Assembly (NCBI RefSeq): GCF_017255295.1
Contig: NZ_JAFKDE010000007.1
Location: 124,001-188,000 of the forward strand
Reading direction: 5' to 3'
Length of the DNA: 64,000 bases
DNA from: Nitratireductor aquimarinus
GTDB taxonomy: Bacteria; Pseudomonadota; Alphaproteobacteria; Rhizobiales; Rhizobiaceae
Below the pieces are notes generated by a model. That model was not told the DNA's origin and did not search any database. It saw only the letters and a program-made list of their open reading frames with translations. Made by a program: the position numbers and the translations under genes. This document shows positions 57,776 through 64,000 of this stretch, in pieces. Every line of letters begins with the position of its first letter. Position 1 is the stretch's first letter.

Positions 57776-58603
57776 TCAGTCGAGCGTGAAATCGAAACGG
57801 TAGGTGGAGGACAGACCAATCGTGAACTGATTGCGCGAGCCGCGCTCGCGAACGAGGCTGGAATCGGCTGCCGCGCCCTTCAGGGACGCGTATTCGGCAA
57901 AGACGCTGGAGGTGAAGGCGTCGGTCACCTTCCATGTCACCGCACCGCCCACACCAAGCGATTTGAGGCCGCCGCCATCAGGCTGGTACTCGCTCAGTCC
58001 GGAGGCCGCAGCCTCTCTGGCGTTAACGCCGTAATAGGTCTCGAAATAGTCCTTGCTGGCGAACGAGGCGCGCGGGCCACCCGAGATGCGGATATGCGGG
58101 GTCACATCGTAGAAGGCGTCTGCCGCCACATCGGCAACGAAACCGCTATGGGCGCGGAAACCGTGGCGCAGCTCGCCACGCACCCGCAACCAGTCGGTCG
58201 GGTAGACCTCGGCGAAACCGCCGGCTTCCACGCCCCATTTGACCGGGTCGAGGCCCTTCAGGTCATTGGCGTCGTCCGCGTCGCGCTTGAAGAGAAACTT
58301 GCCGGTGAGGCCCGCCTCAAAGCCATAGCCCCCGAACAGGGCGAAGGAGCCATTGTCGTTGCGCGAGGAGAAACGCCTGTCATTGCCCTGACGGCCAACG
58401 GAGACCAGCGGCACCAGGCTGAAAAGATGACTCCTGGAGCCCTCGAACTCCGGCCGGAAAGCGCCACTTGCGCCAACGGTCACCGACCAGTCGCCCGACC
58501 AGAAATTCTTGCCGGACCCGCCTTCCTGTGCGGAAGCGGGGGCGAGAGCGAGGGACGCCGCAACCAGAGGCGCGGACAGAATGGCGGCTAAATGTGGACG
58601 CAA
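57776..58603 (-). CDS. MipA/OmpV-family outer membrane protein
   Basis: 275 aa from a TTG at 58603, which gives a signal peptide 'LRPHLAAILSAPLVAASLALAPASAQ' (first residue Met when initiated); the longer frame reaches 58753 but its added part is arginine-rich and unlikely. MipA-like beta-barrel strands throughout, ending in an outer-membrane type aromatic-rich C-terminus ('STYRFDFTLD'). May scaffold murein synthesis or form a channel. Confidence 0.8.
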   Translation of the reverse strand: MRPHLAAILSAPLVAASLALAPASAQEGGSGKNFWSGDWSVTVGASGAFRPEFEGSRSHLFSLVPLVSVGRQGNDRRFSSRNDNGSFALFGGYGFEAGLTGKFLFKRDADDANDLKGLDPVKWGVEAGGFAEVYPTDWLRVRGELRHGFRAHSGFVADVAADAFYDVTPHIRISGGPRASFASKDYFETYYGVNAREAAASGLSEYQPDGGGLKSLGVGGAVTWKVTDAFTSSVFAEYASLKGAAADSSLVRERGSRNQFTIGLSSTYRFDFTLD

Positions 58604-58799
58604 CGCAGAACTCCGAGAACCGGGAAAGCCGAAATGCCTAAAATACCCTCTTTTCCGTAAAGACCGGCTTAACGCTCTGTGAACCCTTGTCGAAACCGGC
58701 GCGTGCAGCCGGTAGAGCGCACAGATTGGCCGGCCGATGCTTGCGCTTGCCATGCCGCGCCAATAGGTTCACTGCGCACGGGAACAGGGAAGAGATTGC

Positions 58800-59636
58800 A
58801 TGCGCTTCGAAGGCACGGCGGATTATGTCGCCGACAAGGATCTGATGGTGGCGGTGAACGCGGCGATTGCGCTGGAGCGGCCGCTTTTGGTGAAGGGCGA
58901 GCCCGGCACCGGCAAGACCGAGCTTGCCAAGCAGATGGCCGCCGCACTGGGGCTGGACCTGATCGAATGGCATGTGAAATCCACCACACGCGCCCAGCAG
59001 GGGCTTTATGAATATGACGCCGTGTCGCGCCTGCGTGACAGCCAGCTCGGCGACGAGCGCTTCAACGACATCAAGAACTACATCAAGCGCGGCAAGCTGT
59101 GGGAGGCCTTTGCGGCGGACCGCAGGACCGTTCTTCTGATCGACGAGATCGACAAGGCCGACATCGAGTTCCCCAACGATCTGTTGCAGGAAATCGACAA
59201 GATGGAGTTCTATGTCTACGAGACCGGCGAGACGGTGCGGGCGATCCATCGGCCCATCGTGATCATCACCTCGAACAATGAGAAGGAACTGCCGGACGCC
59301 TTTCTGCGCCGCTGTTTCTTCCACTATATCCGCTTTCCCGACGCCGAGACGCTGGCCGACATTGTCGAGGTTCACTATCCGGGTATCAAGAAGAAACTGG
59401 TGTCTGCCGCGCTCAGCCAGTTTTACGAGATCCGCGACGTGCCGGGGCTGAAGAAAAAGCCCTCGACCTCCGAGGCGCTGGACTGGATCAGGCTTCTCGT
59501 TTCCGACGATGTGCAGCCGGAGGATCTGCGCGGGGATGCGAAAAGCGCCCTGCCCCGCCTGCACGGCGCGCTCCTGAAGAACGAACAGGACGTGCACCTC
59601 TTTGAAAAGCTCGCCTTCATGGCGCGGCGGCAATAG
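58800..59636 (+). CDS. MoxR-type AAA+ ATPase
   Basis: 278 aa. Walker A 'GEPGTGKTELAKQMAAALG', Walker B 'VLLIDEIDKAD', sensor 'ITSNNEKELPDAFLRRC'. The CoxD/MoxR subgroup works with VWA proteins to mature or insert metal cofactors, for example in CO dehydrogenase. Its partner CoxE-like gene is 1.1 kb downstream, separated by two unrelated genes. Confidence 0.93.
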   Translation: MRFEGTADYVADKDLMVAVNAAIALERPLLVKGEPGTGKTELAKQMAAALGLDLIEWHVKSTTRAQQGLYEYDAVSRLRDSQLGDERFNDIKNYIKRGKLWEAFAADRRTVLLIDEIDKADIEFPNDLLQEIDKMEFYVYETGETVRAIHRPIVIITSNNEKELPDAFLRRCFFHYIRFPDAETLADIVEVHYPGIKKKLVSAALSQFYEIRDVPGLKKKPSTSEALDWIRLLVSDDVQPEDLRGDAKSALPRLHGALLKNEQDVHLFEKLAFMARRQ

Positions 59637-59749
59637 ACGGGCGGCTTTACCAGGCGCAAAGCCTTCATTTTTCTGGCCCTTGCCGGCGAAACCGCTACGC
59701 CGAACAGTGCGGGGCCGGACAGTGCGGGAAAGAGGAGGACGAGACCCGA

Positions 59750-60196
59750 ATGACCGAAATCACCATCCGCCCGCTTGCCAGAAGCGACGAGCCCGAATGG
59801 CGCAGGCTCTGGACCGCCTATCTGGAGTTCTACAAGACCAGCGTTCCCGAAGAGGTCTATGCGACCACATGGGAGCGGCTTTTCGACGATGGCGACTATG
59901 AGCCGAACGGGCTGATTGCCGAGGTGGACGGGAAACCGGTCGGGCTGGTGCACTACATGTTCCACCGCACGTGCTGGACCGTGGGCAACAATTGCTATCT
60001 GCAGGATCTCTATGCCGACCCCGCGATACGCGGCAAGGGCATTGGCCGGGCGCTGATCGAGGCGGTTTACGAGAAGGCGGATGCGGCGGGCGCCGCCAAT
60101 GTCTACTGGATGACGCAGGACTTCAACGAGACCGCCCGCAAGCTCTATGACCGGATCGCGAAACTGACGCCGTTCATCAAGTACCAGCGGGGCTAG
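59750..60196 (+). CDS. GNAT-family N-acetyltransferase
   Basis: 148 aa with the acetyl-CoA site 'LQDLYADPAIRGKGIGRALIEAVYEKA' (R/Q-x-x-G-x-G/A) and 'MTQDFNETARKLYDRIA'. The acceptor is unknown. Located between the MoxR and VWA genes. Confidence 0.92.
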   Translation: MTEITIRPLARSDEPEWRRLWTAYLEFYKTSVPEEVYATTWERLFDDGDYEPNGLIAEVDGKPVGLVHYMFHRTCWTVGNNCYLQDLYADPAIRGKGIGRALIEAVYEKADAAGAANVYWMTQDFNETARKLYDRIAKLTPFIKYQRG

Positions 60197-60213
60197 GACG
60201 CCGCGACTGGTTA

Positions 60214-60284
60214 CGCTCCAACCCATTGAATCTGCGCATCGTGCTTTCCGAAAATCGATTCCGGTTTTCGGGCCGATGCTCTAG
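60214..60284 (-). repeat. Dispersed two-palindrome repeat, copy 2 (partial)
   Basis: Reverse-oriented copy carrying only the first palindrome, with one mismatch, and the flanking GCGCAGATTCAA segment. The GTGCGTCC palindrome is absent. Lies between the GNAT and HNH genes. Confidence 0.85.
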
Positions 60285-60688
60285 CCTGCAACGCGCCTTG
60301 AGCCGCGAGCCTTTTGAGCGATCAATTCGCTTTTTCGGAAATAGGCGAGGCCGGCCACAAACCAGAGATGGGCGAGCGGCCACTGGTTGCGGTGCTTCTT
60401 CATTCGTTTCTGATTGAAATATGGCCCCGACAGGAACTCCGGCAGCGACTGCTTACCCTTGGCCTGATTGCACTCCAGACAGCAAGGAAGGGTCAGCAGT
60501 CCGCTGGCGTGAACACGCGGAACCACATGATCGCGCGTTGCCTTGGTGGGTGGCAAACGGGTACCCGTTGCCGCCCGACGACGCATGGGAATGCCGCAAT
60601 AGGCACACCAGTTCCTGCGGTCATCCTGCCACCAGAGACCGATAATGGACTCCGCCGAGCGAACGAGGGAATGCAGTTGGTCTGTTTC
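60281..60688 (-). CDS. HNH endonuclease-family protein
   Basis: 135 aa from the ATG at 60688 ('METDQLHSLVRSAESIIGLWW'); the frame extends to an ATG at 60763 that overlaps the divergent VWA start. Zinc-finger-type HNH: 'CAYCGIPMRRR...ATRDHVVPRVHASG...CCLECNQAKGKQSLPEF' with His-Asn-like core 'DHVVPR' and 'CNQAKG'. DNA target unknown. Its insertion on the opposite strand separates MoxR/GNAT from the VWA gene. Confidence 0.85.
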   Translation of the reverse strand, partial: ETDQLHSLVRSAESIIGLWWQDDRRNWCAYCGIPMRRRAATGTRLPPTKATRDHVVPRVHASGLLTLPCCLECNQAKGKQSLPEFLSGPYFNQKRMKKHRNQWPLAHLWFVAGLAYFRKSELIAQKARGSRRVAG

Positions 60689-60755
60689 CATGACATCCCG
60701 TATATGAGAGACATTCCAATAGATCCCAAATGCAATCGGTAAGATTCTAAGCAAG

Positions 60756-61946
60756 ATGTTCATCCCCTTCTTCCTTGAACTGAAAGCCGCGCGCGTTCCG
60801 GTGTCGCTGCGCGAATATCTTTCGCTGCTGGAGGGGATGGAGAAGGGGCTCGTCGCCTATGACGTGGAGGGATTTTACTATCTCGCGCGGGCGGCGCTGG
60901 TGAAGGACGAGCGGCACATCGACCGTTTCGATCAGGTTTTCTCGCAGGTCTTCAAGGGCGTGGAGGCGGTGTCGGGCGGCGATGGCGTCGACCCGCAGGC
61001 GATCCCCGGGGAATGGCTGAGGAGGCTGGCGGAAAAACACCTCAGCGACGAGGAGAAGAAGCTGGTCGAGGCCATGGGCGGTTTCGAGAAGCTGATGGAG
61101 ACGCTGAAGGAGCGGCTGGCCGAACAGAAGGACCGCCACCAGGGCGGCAACAAGTGGATCGGCACTGCCGGCACCTCTCCCTTCGGGGCCTATGGCTACA
61201 ACCCGGAAGGCGTGCGCATCGGTCAACACGAATCGCGCCACCGGCGGGCGGTGAAAGTCTGGGACAAGCGCGACTTCAAGAATTTCGATGATGCGGTGGA
61301 GCTGGGCACGCGCAACATCAAGGTTGCGCTGAAGCGGCTGCGCCGCTGGGTGCGCGAGGGCGCGGTGGAGGAATTCGACCTGCCCGGCACGGTGCAGGCG
61401 ACGGCCGAGCACGGCTATCTGGACGTGAAAACGCGGCCCGAACGGCGCAATGCGGTGAAGCTTCTGATGTTCTTCGACGTGGGCGGCTCGATGGACGACC
61501 ATATCCGCATTGTGGAGGAGCTGTTTTCGGCGGCGCGCGCCGAGTTCAAGCACATGGAGTATTTCTACTTCCACAATTGCCTCTATGAAGGCGTGTGGAA
61601 GGACAATCGGCGGCGCTATTCCGAGGTGACGCCGACCTTCGACGTGCTGCACAAATACGGGCCTGACTACAAGGTGATCTTCGTCGGCGACGCCTCGATG
61701 AGCCCTTACGAGATTGCCTATGCAGGCGGTTCGGTGGAGCACTGGAACGAGGAAGCCGGCCATGTGTGGCTGAACCGCGTGCTCCAGCAATGGCCGAACG
61801 CGGTGTGGCTCAACCCCGTGCCGGAAAAGCACTGGCGTTACACGCACTCGGTCCAGATGCTTCAGGAGATCTTTTCCGGGCGCATGTACCCGATGACGCT
61901 GGCCGGGCTTGAAGCCGCCACGCGGGAACTTTCACGCAAGCACTGA
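60756..61946 (+). CDS. VWA-domain CoxE-like protein
   Basis: 396 aa. Helical N-terminal region (about 1-220), then a von Willebrand A domain with MIDAS 'LLMFFDVGGSMDDH', 'GVWKDNRRRYSEVTPTFD' and 'VIFVGDASMSPYE'. The first MIDAS element is DVGGS rather than DxSxS. Partner of the MoxR ATPase; such pairs assemble metal sites or complexes. Confidence 0.9.
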   Translation: MFIPFFLELKAARVPVSLREYLSLLEGMEKGLVAYDVEGFYYLARAALVKDERHIDRFDQVFSQVFKGVEAVSGGDGVDPQAIPGEWLRRLAEKHLSDEEKKLVEAMGGFEKLMETLKERLAEQKDRHQGGNKWIGTAGTSPFGAYGYNPEGVRIGQHESRHRRAVKVWDKRDFKNFDDAVELGTRNIKVALKRLRRWVREGAVEEFDLPGTVQATAEHGYLDVKTRPERRNAVKLLMFFDVGGSMDDHIRIVEELFSAARAEFKHMEYFYFHNCLYEGVWKDNRRRYSEVTPTFDVLHKYGPDYKVIFVGDASMSPYEIAYAGGSVEHWNEEAGHVWLNRVLQQWPNAVWLNPVPEKHWRYTHSVQMLQEIFSGRMYPMTLAGLEAATRELSRKH

Positions 61947-61976
61947 GGTGGCGCGGCGTCGGTTAGGCGAGGCCCA

Positions 61977-62081
61977 GCGCATCGGCCCGAAAATCGGAAT
62001 CGATTTTCGGAAAGCACGATGCGTAGATTCAATAGGTTAGAGCGTCCTTTGTGCGTCCGAATGGACGCACGGCGTTCTAAG
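61977..62081 (+). repeat. Dispersed two-palindrome repeat, copy 3
   Basis: Most complete copy. CCGAAAATCG (61987-61996) and CGATTTTCGG (62001-62010) form the first palindrome and GTGCGTCC/GGACGCAC (62051-62070) the second; both have loop GAAT. It lies in the gap between the VWA gene and the amidotransferase, just touching the latter's 3' end. Confidence 0.92.
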
Positions 62082-62862
62082 CCAAGCCACGACGCCCCAC
62101 CATGCGGCGGCCGGCGGGGTGCTGGCCCGTGGCCTCGTCGCCGCTGTGCAGAGCGCCTTTGCATTCGCAATCGAAGATCAGTTCCAGAAAATCGACCAGC
62201 CAGGCTTTCAGGTGCCGGTCCCAGATGAGACGGCCACCCAGATGATCGCGGCCCTGCTGTGCGCCGGGCATGACGAAACGCTGCGCGCCGCGCACCACCC
62301 AGCGCTGCATCATGGCGCGGGTCAGCTCGGCGTGGAACTGCACGCCCCAGGCGTTTTCGCCATAGCGGAAGGCCTGATTGGGATAGTGTTCGGCAGTGGC
62401 CAGAAGGGTTGCGTCCTTCGGCAGCGAAAAACCTTCGCGGTGAAACTGGTAGACCATCTCGGGCCAGTGCAGGAGCTTGCGCCCGGCCTCGGTGGCGCGC
62501 AGCGGATACCAGCCGATCTCGACCAGCCCGTCATCATGGCTTCTCACCTGCCCGCCCAGATGCCTGACAAGCAATTGCGCGCCGAGGCAGATGCCGAGAA
62601 AGGGCTTGTTCTCCCGCAGGGGAACGGACAGCCAGTCCGTCTCGCGCCGCACGAACTCATCATGGTCGTTGGCGCTCATCGGGCCGCCGAACATGACGAC
62701 GCCGGCGTGATTTTCCAGCGTTTCCGGTAAGGGATGACCGAGCGGCGGGCGGCGAATGTCGAGCGAAAAGCCGCTCGCCTGCAAAACCTGACCAACACGC
62801 CCGGCGCTGGACGTTTCCTGATGCAGGACAATGAGGATCTTGCGGCTCGGGTCTGTCTCCAT
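62077..62862 (-). CDS. Class-I glutamine amidotransferase
   Basis: 261 aa, GMP-synthase-like triad domain. Nucleophile Cys in 'PFLGICLGAQLLVRHLGG', catalytic His/Glu in 'AWGVQFHAELT', oxyanion region 'GVVMFGGPMSANDHDEF'. Stand-alone; substrate to be aminated unknown. The last few residues overlap repeat copy 3. Confidence 0.9.
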   Translation of the reverse strand: METDPSRKILIVLHQETSSAGRVGQVLQASGFSLDIRRPPLGHPLPETLENHAGVVMFGGPMSANDHDEFVRRETDWLSVPLRENKPFLGICLGAQLLVRHLGGQVRSHDDGLVEIGWYPLRATEAGRKLLHWPEMVYQFHREGFSLPKDATLLATAEHYPNQAFRYGENAWGVQFHAELTRAMMQRWVVRGAQRFVMPGAQQGRDHLGGRLIWDRHLKAWLVDFLELIFDCECKGALHSGDEATGQHPAGRRMVGRRGLA

Positions 62863-62866
62863 GGGG

Positions 62867-63331
62867 CTAGGACTTGCTGTACTTCTCTTGCATTTCCTGG
62901 CGCAGAACCACCCGGTCGCGATTGTCGACGCCGATCAGCTCCGCAACGCGCCAGACGAGATTGTCTTCCAGCTCGTGCATCTCGCCATCGGCGAAGACGA
63001 TGCCCCACATGAGACCGATGAAGGACTTGCGCGCATCGGCATCGAGATGCCGCTTCAAAACGCTGGTGAAGGCGTAGAGGTCGATGGCCTCCTGCTCGGC
63101 CTTTTCACCGGCTTCAAGGAGGTTTTCCAGCTCCGCGCCCGTGACATTGTAGGTCTGGGAGAGGGTCTCCTTGAGCTTCTCGACTTCGGAAGCCTCGCGG
63201 ATGCCGTCGGCATCGAGCACGTGGAAGAGCAGCGCGGCAGCGGCGACGCGCGGGTCGTCCTCGGGCCTGAGGGTGGTCTGCCGGCTACCGCCGGGAAGGT
63301 CTTTGAGAAAGGACAGAATGCTGTCGAACAT
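62867..63331 (-). CDS. TerB-family (tellurite-resistance-like) protein
   Basis: 154 aa, all-helical TerB domain: 'VAAAALLFHVLDADGIREASEVEKLKETL', 'FIGLMWGIVFADGEMHELEDNLVWRVAELIGV' with the acidic residues of the family. Four bases before the amidotransferase gene, so probably cotranscribed. Function outside tellurite resistance is usual. Confidence 0.9.
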   Translation of the reverse strand: MFDSILSFLKDLPGGSRQTTLRPEDDPRVAAAALLFHVLDADGIREASEVEKLKETLSQTYNVTGAELENLLEAGEKAEQEAIDLYAFTSVLKRHLDADARKSFIGLMWGIVFADGEMHELEDNLVWRVAELIGVDNRDRVVLRQEMQEKYSKS

Positions 63332-63403
63332 GAGCGTGATTGCGATCCGGTGCCTGGGAGAAGCGCGATCCGCCCCGCAAGGGCGAATCGCAGTGCATGA
63401 TCA

Positions 63404-64000
63404 TTAGAATAGGCGGAAGCGGCCCGACGTCGAGGCGTCCTTGTCATCCGGCTCCACACCGGGGTCATCCGGGATGGGCGGTTTGACGGGCTCTTCGGCC
63501 TCCTCCGGCGCAGCTTTCTGCCCGTTGACCGGCGCTGGATTTGCAGGCGGTTCGGGGGGCTGCGGCGGGGTTTTTGCCGTTTCCGGGGAAGGTTCCGAGG
63601 GCTTTTCCGGTTCCTGAGGCTTTGCGGCGGGTTCCGGCTTTACCGTTTCGGCCTCGATCACCACGGTTTCGGCTTCTGCCGTTTCAGGCTCTTCCTTCGG
63701 CGCGGGAATGGAGGGAGCGGGCGAGAAATCCTCCTCGCTCTCCACGACCTGCGCCAGCCGCTCCATCGGCATGCGCCATTCGAACGCGTCGAGCTTGCCG
63801 GTGACGGGCGAGATGGGCGCCCAGCGTTCGGCCACATAGCCATCGGCCACCCAGGCGGGATCGCGCGGCGCGCGCAGGGCCTTGGCGAGCCACTGGCGCA
63901 CACGCCCCTGATCGCCGGTCTCGGCCTCTTCGATGTCGGCCATCAGCAGATAGACGCTCTCGCGCGGGCCGAGACGGGCTGCGGCCTCGCAGGATTCGCG
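63404..64000 (-). CDS. hemY: HemY-like protein, C-terminal part (runs off the window)
   Basis: The frame is open to the right edge; only the C-terminal 198 residues are visible. 'RESCEAAARLGPRESVYLLMADIEEAETGD' and 'DPAWVADGYVAERWAPISPVTGKLDAFEW' match the HemY (TPR-containing, heme biosynthesis-associated) family. The tail (about 90 aa) is Pro/Glu/Ala-rich and low complexity, ending 'GRFRLF'. The internal ATG at 63943 is not the true start. Confidence 0.85.
   Translation of the reverse strand, partial: RESCEAAARLGPRESVYLLMADIEEAETGDQGRVRQWLAKALRAPRDPAWVADGYVAERWAPISPVTGKLDAFEWRMPMERLAQVVESEEDFSPAPSIPAPKEEPETAEAETVVIEAETVKPEPAAKPQEPEKPSEPSPETAKTPPQPPEPPANPAPVNGQKAAPEEAEEPVKPPIPDDPGVEPDDKDASTSGRFRLF

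Overview
The window is about 64 kb of GC-rich (low-60s % G+C by eye) chromosomal DNA from an alphaproteobacterium, most likely a Hyphomicrobiales (Rhizobiales) member close to the Phyllobacteriaceae. The reasons are the ruvCAB-ybgC-tolQRAB-pal order, the RcdA/DUF1465 gene, 6S RNA next to 5-formyl-THF cyclo-ligase, the efp-suhB-MotA/MotB-like block, the MoxR/CoxE-like pair, HemY, and the small palindromic repeats common in this order. I see no prophage, transposase, IS element, CRISPR array or replication origin.

Layout. 0-10 kb: a secreted HbpS/GlcG-like protein next to a histidine kinase/FixJ-type regulator pair, a LysR regulator diverging from a TRAP transporter (dctP-Q-M), an SMP-30 lactonase and two IclR regulators. 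10-17.4 kb: a YiiM-like MOSC protein, tRNA-Thr(CGU) abutting a (GA)n microsatellite, an AT-rich stretch with a small orphan secreted protein, coxS and coxM-like subunits without the catalytic coxL, a membrane alpha/beta hydrolase, a DUF1611/DgcN-like protein and a CqsA-like alpha-hydroxyketone autoinducer synthase. 17.6-28.5 kb: a histidine-utilisation locus. hutI-hutH-hutG-hutU runs leftward and continues into a second TRAP transporter that ends at an intrinsic terminator; hutF-hutC diverges from it, and a HutC-type operator lies between the two arms.

28.5-46.7 kb is mostly core genome: rpe; the tol-pal envelope cluster; ruvCAB; two TSUP permeases; rcdA; a candidate small RNA with an exposed anti-Shine-Dalgarno motif; an acyl-CoA synthetase; a ThiE-like protein; a Sel1-repeat protein; efp; suhB; and a MotA/MotB-like non-flagellar proton-channel pair. 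46.7-64 kb holds an M32 carboxypeptidase, a GntR regulator with a clear operator before a nitroreductase gene, a cupin behind a hairpin-rich leader, an ABC exporter, rpmE, a SelT/W/H-like protein, a YebC-family regulator, an MBL-fold hydrolase, TerC, a YmdB-like phosphoesterase, 5-formyl-THF cyclo-ligase with 6S RNA, a MipA-like outer-membrane protein, the MoxR ATPase and VWA/CoxE-like protein separated by a GNAT gene and an opposite-strand HNH nuclease gene, a class-I glutamine amidotransferase, a TerB-like protein and the 3' part of hemY, which runs off the right edge.

The most noteworthy points are the CqsA-like synthase with no sensor genes beside it, the TRAP transporter built into the hut operon, the coxS-coxM pair lacking coxL, the candidate alpha-r14-like small RNA, the two-palindrome dispersed repeat (three copies in about 5.3 kb), and the HbpS/kinase/regulator trio.
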